From the IMG/VR virus record IMGVR_UViG_3300009610_000257, positions 1 through 22,777 of that record: a stretch of 22,777 nucleotides of DNA. One strand, 5' to 3'. Below, one piece after another: positions 7,103 to 15,190 of the stretch (position 1 is the first letter of the stretch; every line of letters begins with the position of its first letter). The notes beneath the pieces were generated by a model. The model did not search any database. It had not been told where the DNA came from and worked only from the letters and a program-made list of their open reading frames with translations. This DNA comes from a virus. Position numbers and translations under genes: made by a program.

Positions 7103-8320
7103 ATGTCTAGAGTAATTCCTATCTTCAGTCCAGAGGGTGACGCCCCTGCTGGCGCAGGTCTTTCTGATATCGACGTTCTAGATTCTATGGTTCCTACTGA
7201 AGAAGTAGAAACTCCTGATGCCGAGACTGAAGATGAAGAAGAACCTGAACAACCAGAACAACAGCCCGACGAAGAAGACTCCGACGAAGAAGACGAGCCA
7301 GAAGAACCAGAAGCTGAACCAGAAGAAGAATTAGTCTCAGAAGATGGAACTCTCACCATCAAGAATATCCTGAAGAAGTATCCATCATTCTTCAAGGAGT
7401 TTCCTGAGGTTCGTAGAAACTTCTTCTTGGCTAATCAGTTTCAGCAAGTCTTTGCTTCTCCAGAAGATGCTGGGAATGCGAAGGCTGTTGCTGATACTTT
7501 TGACTTCTTTGAGTCCAAGTTACTCAGTGGCTCATCCAAAGAGATTCTACAGTCTCTCAGAGAGTCAGGCGACCCTGATGCTCAGGCAAAGTTTGTAAGA
7601 AACTTTCTGCCGACTCTACAGGAGACTGATAGGAATCTATACTTCGATGTGACAGCTCCTGTCATACAGACTGTGCTATACGCCGCTATCAGGACAGCAC
7701 AGACTCAGGGTAACAAGAATCTCCAAGAAGCTGCAAAGTGGATTAATCATTTTGTCTTTGGAGATGCCGACGTAAAACAGCCGGAACAGCAGAGACTTGA
7801 GAACAAGCTGGACCCGGAGAGACAGCAATTCCTACAAGAGAAGGCTCAGTGGGAAGCTGGTAGATTTGGTCAGGAGTATTCTGAGGTTGCCAACGAAATC
7901 TTCAACGATTTGTCAAAGAGAATCGTGAAGAATCTGGACCCCAAAGAAGAACTTGGAGAATACACCCGAAAGAAGTTGCTCGGAGATGTCATTCGAGAAA
8001 TCGGGAATCGTCTACAAAATAATCCACAGCATATCCGACAGATGGATAGCTTGTGGGACAAGCACCGTAAGACTGGGCTGCCTCGCAATGGAAGGACCAG
8101 AATCAAAGACACGTTCCTGGCGCGTGCATTGCAATTAGCCCCACAAGTAACAGCACAACTACGCAGTGAGGCACTTGGTAGGCGTGCAAAGTCTGCTCAG
8201 GGCAAGACTACAAGGCCCAAAGGACAGGCTTCTAACACCAGAAGGTCAGACAAATCAGAGTTCAAGAATACTGCGAGAATGACGGACGCGCAGGTTCTTG
8301 ATAAGATTCTCGGGGACTAA
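7103..8320 (+). CDS. Probable capsid scaffolding protein
   Basis: This 405-residue protein sits directly before the major capsid gene, the usual place for a scaffold that templates procapsid assembly and then leaves. Residues about 32-76 are a dense Glu/Asp/Pro tract; the middle (about 80-340) is rich in predicted helix (ILKKYPSFFKEFPEVRRNFF, LLGDVIREIGNRLQ); and the last 60 residues are basic (GRRAKSAQGKTTRPKG), as in scaffolds that dock on capsid through a positive C-terminus. ATG 7103 is chosen for its GGAGAG at 7093-7098; an in-frame GTG at 7091 lies inside that site. No protease motif was seen. A head-assembly protein of another type is the alternative. Confidence 0.75.
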   Translation: MSRVIPIFSPEGDAPAGAGLSDIDVLDSMVPTEEVETPDAETEDEEEPEQPEQQPDEEDSDEEDEPEEPEAEPEEELVSEDGTLTIKNILKKYPSFFKEFPEVRRNFFLANQFQQVFASPEDAGNAKAVADTFDFFESKLLSGSSKEILQSLRESGDPDAQAKFVRNFLPTLQETDRNLYFDVTAPVIQTVLYAAIRTAQTQGNKNLQEAAKWINHFVFGDADVKQPEQQRLENKLDPERQQFLQEKAQWEAGRFGQEYSEVANEIFNDLSKRIVKNLDPKEELGEYTRKKLLGDVIREIGNRLQNNPQHIRQMDSLWDKHRKTGLPRNGRTRIKDTFLARALQLAPQVTAQLRSEALGRRAKSAQGKTTRPKGQASNTRRSDKSEFKNTARMTDAQVLDKILGD

Positions 8321-8323
8321 CCA

Positions 8324-9610
8324 ATGCCTGCATTGGCAAATACGAACGTCCTCGCCAATCAGTTGGAGAAGGTAGACCCTACCCTTCCAACTCTGTTTGA
8401 GCGAGATGATGTCTTCTACTCCACTATCGAGAAGCGGAATGTAGAAGTCATCTCCACGCGGGATATGAGAATCCCGTTGGAACTCCGTCCCGGCGGCAGA
8501 TTCGGTATGTTCGATTCTGACGGCGGAGACTTGGGACGCGGTGCCGGTCCTGAGTTCGACAAGGCAGTAATCAATACTGTCGATTTCAAGTATGGCGTCG
8601 AGTGGACGAAGAAGGCAGAATGGGGAACGGACGATAAGCGTAAGGCTATCGTTTCTACTCTGAAGCATCTTCTTGCCAAGGCGATGCCAGAGTTCCGTCG
8701 TAATGTGGAAGCTCTCTGCATGACGGCGGGTGATGGAGTTGTCGCTACAGTAACTTCGACCTCTACTGCTGGCGGCAAGGATTCCATCGTCTGCACCACG
8801 GATGGATTCGGCATTAAACTGCTTCGGCAGAATAATGGCTACTCCATCTACAACAGCACGCTTACAACGCGTAAGCCATTCTCCACCCTGAACTCCTATG
8901 ACGGCTATGCTCCAATCGACTTCTACGACTTGGAGAACAAGACTGTCAGGTTCGACGGAACTACGGGTGGTGCAGCTATTGTGGCTGGCGACAAAGTTGT
9001 CGTCGAGGGAACTGTGGCGACTCCTCCAGTGTCGCTTTTCGGAGTTCCTTACCACCACAATGGTTCGTCTGCTGGAACTTGGCTCGGATTCAACAGGGCC
9101 AATACTCCGGAGATTCGTGCAAACCGTGTGAATGCTAACGGTGCTGGTCTGGCACTTCCTTTCGCTCGTCTTGCCCTGAACAAGATTGGCGACAGAGTTG
9201 GCGCTTCTCACGGATACCGGCCTGTAGCATGGATGCACCCGTGCCAGCAGCAGGCATACGAAAGTCTTGGACAGGTTGCCAGCATCATCCAGAAAGTAGC
9301 GAGAGAAGAAAATCTCAATCTCTACTTCAATGGCAACGGAATGCAGCTTGCCGGAGCATCGGTCAAGCCGTCATTCTGCTGGGACAAGACTCGTATCGAT
9401 TACGTCGTGAAGGAAGTCTGGGGTCGCGCAGAAATGCACCCAGCCAAATTCTACGACGTTGATGGGAAGCGAATCTTCGAGATTCGTGGAACATCTGGAG
9501 GCGTCGCCGCCCGGCAGATTTTCTACATTGTTGCGAGCTTCAATCTGTTCGTCAACAATCCTGCCGCTTGCAGCTACAACGACGGTCTGGCAGTTCCAGA
9601 CGGTTACTAA
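8324..9610 (+). CDS. Major capsid protein (HK97-fold type)
   Basis: This 428-residue protein follows the scaffold by three bases and has the size and make-up of a major head protein. It has an N-terminal arm (ANQLEKVDPTLPTLFERDD), an E-loop-like region rich in charged strands (VEVISTRDMRIPLELRPGGRFG), and a central domain with a helix near ALPFARLALNKIGDRVG followed by WMHPCQQQAYESLGQ, a typical spine-helix and strand arrangement. The C-terminal half ends in strands IFEIRGTSGG...FYIVASFNLFVNNPAACSYNDGL. Codons here favour C-ending and CGT/GGC choices more than the neighbours, which use many AGA and CTA, fitting high expression. A strong terminator follows directly. Confidence 0.92.
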   Translation: MPALANTNVLANQLEKVDPTLPTLFERDDVFYSTIEKRNVEVISTRDMRIPLELRPGGRFGMFDSDGGDLGRGAGPEFDKAVINTVDFKYGVEWTKKAEWGTDDKRKAIVSTLKHLLAKAMPEFRRNVEALCMTAGDGVVATVTSTSTAGGKDSIVCTTDGFGIKLLRQNNGYSIYNSTLTTRKPFSTLNSYDGYAPIDFYDLENKTVRFDGTTGGAAIVAGDKVVVEGTVATPPVSLFGVPYHHNGSSAGTWLGFNRANTPEIRANRVNANGAGLALPFARLALNKIGDRVGASHGYRPVAWMHPCQQQAYESLGQVASIIQKVAREENLNLYFNGNGMQLAGASVKPSFCWDKTRIDYVVKEVWGRAEMHPAKFYDVDGKRIFEIRGTSGGVAARQIFYIVASFNLFVNNPAACSYNDGLAVPDGY

Positions 9611-9615
9611 CTCTA

Positions 9616-9647
9616 GGGGGTGGGGGCTAATAACTCCCACCCTTTTT
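9616..9647 (+). terminator. Strong intrinsic terminator after the major capsid gene
   Basis: GGGTGGGGG (9618-9626) pairs with CTCCCACCC (9634-9642), including one G-U pair, around the 7-base loop CTAATAA and is followed by TTTTT. Two further G-U pairs could extend the base of the stem. Partial termination here would give excess capsid transcript over the downstream connector and tail genes. Confidence 0.9.
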
Positions 9648-9649
9648 CT

Positions 9650-10213
9650 ATGGAACTACTAGCAGAGCCTCTGAAGCAACTGAATAAATATCTATCTGAT
9701 AAGTATGGAACTTATCTAGACGGGAGAGCTTGGTTTAGAGTAGTGTTTGCAAACTCACAGACTGAACTTCGTCGTGCAGTTTACGAAGACTTCTATGGGC
9801 CAATCTTCATACGTTCCAGGTCTGAAATCAGGGAGACTCTCAAGTATCCTATTTTTAAGGATTGCTATGTTCTTGAGAAGCTCATACGAATTGATAGTAA
9901 TCATCTGGAGTTGCTTAGGCGGGAAATCGTTACGATAGAGGAGTTCACATACGAATGTGTGTGGGCCTTCTATGACAAGGATGATAATCCACTTCCTGTT
10001 CATAGAAAGATTTTGGACTTTCTAATTCACTCTCTACTGTGGCCCATTGAGAAGCCAAAGATTACTGCTGCTAACGAGCAATACTACAAAGACCTTGAGA
10101 TGGAGAAGGAATACGAAGAATACCTAGCCTACTTCGAGGACAAGCTACAGTCTCCTCTATTCGAGAATAAACAGGGAGTTTTCATCGACTCCACTAAACT
10201 TCTAAAGGGATGA
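9650..10213 (+). CDS. Conserved phage protein of unknown function (187 aa)
   Basis: The 187-residue product begins MELLAEPLKQLNKYLSDKYG and has a mixed alpha/beta look with recurring aromatic strands (AWFRVVF, YECVWAF) and an acidic C-terminal helix (EMEKEYEEYLAYFEDKL). I recall similar proteins after capsid genes in environmental podovirus-like phages, always unnamed. ATG 9650 begins three bases after the T-run of the capsid terminator and has no Shine-Dalgarno; a GTG at 9620 in frame would put its codons inside the terminator hairpin and is less likely. It overlaps the following frame at ATGA 10210. A head-completion role is suggested only by position. Confidence 0.7.
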   Translation: MELLAEPLKQLNKYLSDKYGTYLDGRAWFRVVFANSQTELRRAVYEDFYGPIFIRSRSEIRETLKYPIFKDCYVLEKLIRIDSNHLELLRREIVTIEEFTYECVWAFYDKDDNPLPVHRKILDFLIHSLLWPIEKPKITAANEQYYKDLEMEKEYEEYLAYFEDKLQSPLFENKQGVFIDSTKLLKG

Positions 10214-10215
10214 CA

Positions 10216-10851
10216 ATGCGTAAAGCTACAGTAGTTTCTCTCTGTCCATACGACTTGAATGAAATGAAGCCTGGTATCTATCCCGGCTCATTCTTCATTC
10301 CTGCGGCTAAACCACCAGACTTTGAAGTTTGCGTCATTACTGACGCTGTAGGACACACGTATATTGACCAAGACCGTGGGTCTTTCTCTCGTCCGTATTC
10401 GTGCGATGAGATTGCAAAGTCAATTGTGCGTGACCACATCGTGGCGTGCATCTGTGTAGACAGGGAATCTGAGACTTGGCCCGGACTGTTCTGGCTCGAA
10501 GAAGAACACTCCAAGGAAGACATCAAGAAGAATCATGCAGACAAACTCAAGTCTGCTATGAACTCTCAGAATCGCTGGCTTCTGGCTCTCGTCATGATGG
10601 CAGATGATGATTGGGGAAAGACTCATTCTCATCGTGCTATCTCAGACTTGCAGCGCCGTGCAGCCGGTATTCTGGAGCATCAGGTTGGCAAGAAAGAGTG
10701 GGCAGTAGAAATCAAGGACATCGCAGATTTCAAACTCTGCCCATTCTGTCGGACACAGATTCCTCAGGAAGCGTTGGTATGTGCTACGTGCAGGATGGAT
10801 TTGAGAACTCCTGAACAGCAAAAGGTAGCACTCCCATTCGCTGGAAAGTAA
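10216..10851 (+). CDS. Phage protein with C-terminal zinc ribbon
   Basis: This 211-residue protein opens with MRKATVVSLCPYDLNEMKPG and a conserved-looking IYPGSFFIPA segment. The body is alpha/beta with a helical region around HADKLKSAMNSQNRWLLALVM. Residues 175-192 hold C-x2-C...C-x2-C (CPFC and CATC), a zinc ribbon that usually binds nucleic acid or stabilises a tail. ATG 10216 is preferred because AGGGA ends six bases upstream; ATG 10210, overlapping the previous stop as ATGA, would add only two residues. I recall it as a partner of the preceding gene in other phages. Function unknown. Confidence 0.75.
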   Translation: MRKATVVSLCPYDLNEMKPGIYPGSFFIPAAKPPDFEVCVITDAVGHTYIDQDRGSFSRPYSCDEIAKSIVRDHIVACICVDRESETWPGLFWLEEEHSKEDIKKNHADKLKSAMNSQNRWLLALVMMADDDWGKTHSHRAISDLQRRAAGILEHQVGKKEWAVEIKDIADFKLCPFCRTQIPQEALVCATCRMDLRTPEQQKVALPFAGK

Positions 10852-10855
10852 AACA

Positions 10856-11518
10856 ATGCTTGCTTCAGATGCAATGAGAGCGGCGGCTACTCTCCTCAAT
10901 GATTCTACACAGTCATTGTGGACTAATGCCGTTCTTCTAGAACCTGCTAAGCAGGCATATGAGGAACTCTGTAACGACCTCATTGCACACGGTTTCAGAG
11001 TCTTCTCTGATGTGAGCGAGGTTCTTCCTGTAACTGCTGGAACCGTAGAACTAACGAATCAACCAGCAGACTTGTTGATGCCGATTAAGTTGGAAGAATC
11101 TGACCCCAGTTCTAACCAGTGGACTCCAATGCTGGAAAGAGTTTGGGAACAGTCTTACAAGGCTGGTCCTAGACTCTCATTCTGGGTGTTTCGTCAGAAC
11201 AAGTTGATGTTTCCTCCTGCTACTGCTGATAGAGATGTCAAGGTCTTCTATCGCAAGAATGATTTGGGTGTCTTACAAGGTGAGAACTCAAACATAGACC
11301 TTCTCAATGCCATAGGTCTACTGGGAGCGAAAATAGCCTCAATCGCAGCTTTCCACATTGCTAAGAATCCAGAAGATGGAAAGATGCTAGAAGCAAGATA
11401 TATCACTCGTCTGAATACGTATACGAAAGGAGAACTCAATAATCAGCAGGCAATGCCGGGCCGTAGAAAGCCCTATCGTGTGCGGGGTGTTACTCTCGAA
11501 ACTAACAGACCCGTATAG
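10856..11518 (+). CDS. Probable head-tail adaptor (connector) protein
   Basis: This 220-residue protein starts MLASDAMRAAATLLNDSTQSLWTN, with helices followed by AKQAYEELCNDLIAHGFRVF, a layout I associate with adaptor proteins that form a ring under the portal. A beta-rich middle (VLPVTAGTVELTNQPADLLMPIKLEE...) and a basic, unstructured end (GRRKPYRVRGVTLETNRPV) follow. Position between capsid and nozzle genes supports a head-completion role. GGAAAG lies upstream of the ATG. The stop codon lies inside the inverted repeat at 11513-11529. The assignment is by order and pattern, not by a defined motif. Confidence 0.6.
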   Translation: MLASDAMRAAATLLNDSTQSLWTNAVLLEPAKQAYEELCNDLIAHGFRVFSDVSEVLPVTAGTVELTNQPADLLMPIKLEESDPSSNQWTPMLERVWEQSYKAGPRLSFWVFRQNKLMFPPATADRDVKVFYRKNDLGVLQGENSNIDLLNAIGLLGAKIASIAAFHIAKNPEDGKMLEARYITRLNTYTKGELNNQQAMPGRRKPYRVRGVTLETNRPV

Positions 11519-11529
11519 CATAGCTATAC
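11513..11529. repeat. Perfect 7-base inverted repeat over the adaptor stop codon
   Basis: GTATAGC (11513-11519), ATA, GCTATAC (11523-11529) form a perfect short hairpin or dyad that contains the TAG stop of the adaptor gene and lies 16 bases before the next start codon. There is no T-run, so it is not a normal terminator. It might be a protein site, an mRNA processing site or a translation spacer. Confidence 0.5.
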
Positions 11530-11545
11530 ACGTAGGAGAAGAATC

Positions 11546-11836
11546 ATGTTTCCAGGAACTGTCAGCCGAAGGTCAGAAAAGAAAATCGCTTCTGCCGCTA
11601 CTATTAAGGCAGAGGCTGATATTCTGGTTATCACTGGCTCTGTTGCTATTGTGAATATCACCCCGTTCAATGGTGGTATTGGAGCACAGTCTGTGACAAT
11701 CATTCCTCTGGCTGCACTCACTTGCACTGCCGCTGGGAATATTGCAGTTGCAGTAACTTTCGTCTTGAATCGGGCACAGGTTCTTACTTGGAGCCAGATT
11801 CAGAAGAAGTGGTATCCCTCGATAGCGGCGGTCTAA
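11546..11836 (+). CDS. Small beta-rich phage protein (96 aa)
   Basis: A 96-residue ORF with a good AGGAG 10-14 bases before the ATG. It alternates hydrophobic and small residues (ADILVITGSVAIVNITPFNGG) and ends VTFVLNRAQVLTWSQIQKKWYPSIAAV, a strand-plus-WYP ending shared by several small phage structural proteins I recall. No signal peptide is present. It abuts the nozzle gene with no intergenic base. It may be a minor head-tail joining or decoration protein; the family is not identified. Confidence 0.65.
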   Translation: MFPGTVSRRSEKKIASAATIKAEADILVITGSVAIVNITPFNGGIGAQSVTIIPLAALTCTAAGNIAVAVTFVLNRAQVLTWSQIQKKWYPSIAAV

Positions 11837-13690
11837 ATGATTGCCGAACACGAGAGAAAAACCATCTCAGAGTTCTATGGCACATACAGAAGGGGGACGG
11901 CTGATGTCGTCCCTCTCCAGTATGACATAGAAAATCTGAATGTGTCTTTTGACCAGAATGAGGTAAAGACTCGTTCGGGGTATATTCTCGACCTTCCATT
12001 CCCCGGCAACATTCTACGTGTTCATACCTACGAAAAGTCGAATGAGGCAACTCGTTATCTCATTCTTCGTGATAATGGGTCTATCTACGATAGCACTGCC
12101 CCTAGCACTCCTATACTTTTTATTGATGGTATGCTGGATTTCTCTTGTCAGGTAATGTTTGACAGAGCATACATCAGTCCACATAATGGCAATACAGGAC
12201 TTCCCGGCCAATCCGTATACGTCTATGAAGGAGCAGGATTAGCCAGAGTAGCAGGTGGAAATGCTCCAGTATCTGCACCTACAGTAGCTAATTCTACTAT
12301 CAATGGTCACGTAGAAGCTGGCATTCACTTATTCGCCATAGCCTATGAGACTAATTCTGGTTTTATTACAGCAGAAGGACTAGCAGCACAATTAACTTCT
12401 GTTGGTGATAAGAAAGTAGCTATCTCAGCAATTCCCCTTGGACCTACTGGAACGATAGCTAGGTATGTCTTAGCAACTAAGAAGTTGATAGGAACATACA
12501 ATGGCAATAAGGACCAGTATGAGTTTTACTTTGTTCCAAATGGTCGAATTGGAGACAATACTACTACCACATTAACAGTTGATTTCTATGATGCGGACTT
12601 ATTGGCGTCTGCTGATTATCTTAGGAATCAGCTTGCTACTATCCCTGCTGGTGTGGGGTTAGGAATCTATAAGGGCGCTCTCTGTGTCTGTGGAGAAGAT
12701 GCAAATCCTGCAAGAATCAGAATCTCAAAGTTCAACGACCCAGAGTCTCATGATTCTGTAGCAGGATATGTAGACTGCTATCCTAAGGACAATGGTGGTT
12801 CCGTAAAAGCTGTAGTTGAGTTCAGAACGCAGCTTAATCTCCATAAATCCTTTAGGAGTTACGTAACTGTAGACAATGGTAGTAGCCCGTCTTTCTGGCC
12901 TGTCAATAGTCTTGACGTTGCCATTGGCACGGAAGTCTTTGGGATTGCTAAGGTTCTAGACATCAATGGTTCTACTGGAGACAATTACATTGCAGCGTCC
13001 CGTAAAGGTCTGATGCTGTTCAATGGATTGTTCTCTATGGAATTGTCTGCTAATTTCAGTGATAATTGGAAAAGAATTACTAAGACACATTTCAACATAG
13101 TCACACTAGTCCTTGACCCAATACATGAGTGTATGTATGTAATGGTGCCATTGGACGGCGCGACTGTATGCACACATATCTTCTTCATAGACTTTACCGA
13201 GGGCATGGACATAGAGACTGTTAAGTGGTCACTATGGAACATGAGCAAGAGTCTGGCAGCCGTCTTTGTAGACTTAGTCTATTCTACTAAGAAAGCAGAG
13301 ATGAAGTTTGCTGCCATCGCAGGTAATATCTATAAGATGGATGATGACACGCTAAATGACAATGGTATAGCCATTGAATCATATGTGAGGTTTGCACAAA
13401 TATCGTTTGACAAAGCAAGAGGAATGTGCTTCTTCTCGGGTATCAGACCAAGAATCAATGGTAATGGTATCCTACAAATAAGAGCACTCTCTATTGATGA
13501 AGTCTTGACCGTTGATGCTGCAAGCATAGTCTTGTCAGATAAACCCGGTCTGATTCCACTTAGAGAGTTCTTTCTACAGTCCGAAGCTTGTTCTATTCTT
13601 CTACGTGTTTCTACCATTAACGAATGGTTCTCATTGAGAGAACTGAATGTATTTGGGGTGCCACTCTGGAATGAACGGCCTAATATCTAA
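11837..13690 (+). CDS. Probable tail nozzle/hub protein
   Basis: This 617-residue, strand-rich protein follows the adaptor region, where short-tailed phages encode the nozzle that extends the DNA channel (P22 gp10 or T7 gp12 role). Repeated short beta units such as TRYLILRDNGSIYDS, NYIAASRKGLMLFNG and KFAAIAGNIYKMDD look like blades of a beta-propeller. The N-terminus MIAEHERKTISEFYGTYRRG resembles nozzle proteins that begin with a peripheral strand and helix. It starts immediately after the previous stop. No enzymatic motif is visible. An alternative is another large tail-hub protein; the exact homology would need a structural search. Confidence 0.6.
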   Translation: MIAEHERKTISEFYGTYRRGTADVVPLQYDIENLNVSFDQNEVKTRSGYILDLPFPGNILRVHTYEKSNEATRYLILRDNGSIYDSTAPSTPILFIDGMLDFSCQVMFDRAYISPHNGNTGLPGQSVYVYEGAGLARVAGGNAPVSAPTVANSTINGHVEAGIHLFAIAYETNSGFITAEGLAAQLTSVGDKKVAISAIPLGPTGTIARYVLATKKLIGTYNGNKDQYEFYFVPNGRIGDNTTTTLTVDFYDADLLASADYLRNQLATIPAGVGLGIYKGALCVCGEDANPARIRISKFNDPESHDSVAGYVDCYPKDNGGSVKAVVEFRTQLNLHKSFRSYVTVDNGSSPSFWPVNSLDVAIGTEVFGIAKVLDINGSTGDNYIAASRKGLMLFNGLFSMELSANFSDNWKRITKTHFNIVTLVLDPIHECMYVMVPLDGATVCTHIFFIDFTEGMDIETVKWSLWNMSKSLAAVFVDLVYSTKKAEMKFAAIAGNIYKMDDDTLNDNGIAIESYVRFAQISFDKARGMCFFSGIRPRINGNGILQIRALSIDEVLTVDAASIVLSDKPGLIPLREFFLQSEACSILLRVSTINEWFSLRELNVFGVPLWNERPNI

Positions 13691-15190
13691 ATGGCTACTC
13701 GCGTCGATACAGTGCAGTCTCTCATCGAGGGTCTACAGTTCTCAGACCCTAGATTATACGATGCACTAAAGCTTCTAGTAAACGGCATGGTGGAACTTCA
13801 GAACGAAGTTTTCCCCATTCTGGAATCAATCTCCCAAATCACAACGCTTCCAATTCCCGGCACAGCCACGGGATTTAATTACTCGACTTCTCCACGCATT
13901 CTTCGTCTATTCTGGGACGCAACTCCTGACGCAAGATTCTATGAAATAAGACGGGGCAGTGATTGGGCCACTGCTGTTCAGATAACTATTGTTGCAGTTA
14001 CTGAAGTTAGACTCGACCCAATTCCATCAGGTGTTACCAGATATCTATTAAAAGCTCTTAATGGTAACGGAGTCCCGTCCGCTAATTCTACATATGTAGA
14101 CGTAATAATCAGCAATCCTGGCACTACGACTGTCACAGGACGTGTCATTGATAATAACGTCCTATTGTCATGGTCAGTCCCAACGTCTATCTGGGAAATT
14201 GATTATTACATAGTCAAGAGAAATGGTCAGTCAGTTGGCAATCAAAAAGGAACATTCGCTGTCATCTTCGAGACTGTAGCAGGGACGTTCCTTTACAGTA
14301 TTACTCCAGTAGACTTGGCTGGAAATGTCGGGCCGGAATCGACAATCTCTCTAACAGTCAATCAGCCACCTGATTTTGAGTTACAGGACTATCGAGTATC
14401 CATTCTTGATGGATTGAAGATAAATGCTCTTGTAATCGGTTCTCCTTATCTTGGCTGGAAGAATGATGTTGATTTAGGCTGGGATACAGACCTTCTAGTA
14501 GGTCAGGATTGGACATGGGACAACGCTAATACTGGTAAACTTCTGGTCTGCGTAGGCACAGAGGAATACGACAATCATTTCACTGATAGAGCTTGGGACC
14601 AGCCATCTGACCAAGTAGGACTTGGCTATCCAATCTATATTCAGCCTGGCTTCTTAACAGCGAAGTATCAGGAGATAATTAATTATGGAACCGTGATACC
14701 AGACACGATTCTAAATATTAATTATACTCTTGAACAGTTAGTTACTACTGGCACAGTAGCAGCTAATTCTACGATAGAGTTTTCTCTGGACAATCTTACG
14801 TGGACTCCAGTAATTAATGGTAAATCAGCATTTGGAAGTAATTTCCAGTATGCTAGGATTACTGTTAACTTCACTTCCAGCAATGATAAAGCACTAGCCG
14901 TCTTCTCTAGCTTGATTGTCACATTAGATGTCAAGAAAGAAGTTGACTCTGGTAGTGTGATAGCCAATGCTAATGATGTTGATGGAACTCTTGTAACTTT
15001 CAACAAGCAGTTTAAGGACATAGATTCTCTTACAGCTACTCCAGGTTCATCTGGGTCTATTGAGCCATTAAAAGTTGTCATTAACTTTGTAGACATTCCT
15101 AATCCTACTCATTTCTACGTGTTCGTATTTGATGAGACTGGATACAGGCGCACATACACGGTAGCTTGGAAAGCTAGGGGAATAACATAA
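13691..15190 (+). CDS. Tail-tip or fibre-base protein with FnIII-like domains
   Basis: This 499-residue protein begins with a helical segment (about 10-50, likely trimerising or anchoring). Two fibronectin type III-like domains follow: about 56-140, with LRLFWDATPDARFYEIRRGSD, and about 145-224, with VLLSWSVPTSIWEIDYYIVKRNG and the closing SITPVDLAGNVGPES. The remaining half is strand-rich (residues about 230-495), containing DLGWDTDLL and two SLDNLTWTPV-like strands, and recalls tail-tip proteins downstream of the lambda J type. It begins directly after the nozzle stop and ends in TAATG with the next gene. A host-recognition or fibre-attachment role is inferred. Confidence 0.7.
   Translation: MATRVDTVQSLIEGLQFSDPRLYDALKLLVNGMVELQNEVFPILESISQITTLPIPGTATGFNYSTSPRILRLFWDATPDARFYEIRRGSDWATAVQITIVAVTEVRLDPIPSGVTRYLLKALNGNGVPSANSTYVDVIISNPGTTTVTGRVIDNNVLLSWSVPTSIWEIDYYIVKRNGQSVGNQKGTFAVIFETVAGTFLYSITPVDLAGNVGPESTISLTVNQPPDFELQDYRVSILDGLKINALVIGSPYLGWKNDVDLGWDTDLLVGQDWTWDNANTGKLLVCVGTEEYDNHFTDRAWDQPSDQVGLGYPIYIQPGFLTAKYQEIINYGTVIPDTILNINYTLEQLVTTGTVAANSTIEFSLDNLTWTPVINGKSAFGSNFQYARITVNFTSSNDKALAVFSSLIVTLDVKKEVDSGSVIANANDVDGTLVTFNKQFKDIDSLTATPGSSGSIEPLKVVINFVDIPNPTHFYVFVFDETGYRRTYTVAWKARGIT

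Noticed and set aside
8255-9238. 327-residue minus-strand open frame opposite the capsid gene
   Set aside because: It is antisense to a clear capsid gene, has no domain or ribosome support, and its composition (Ser, Arg, Val, His rich) is typical of a shadow frame.
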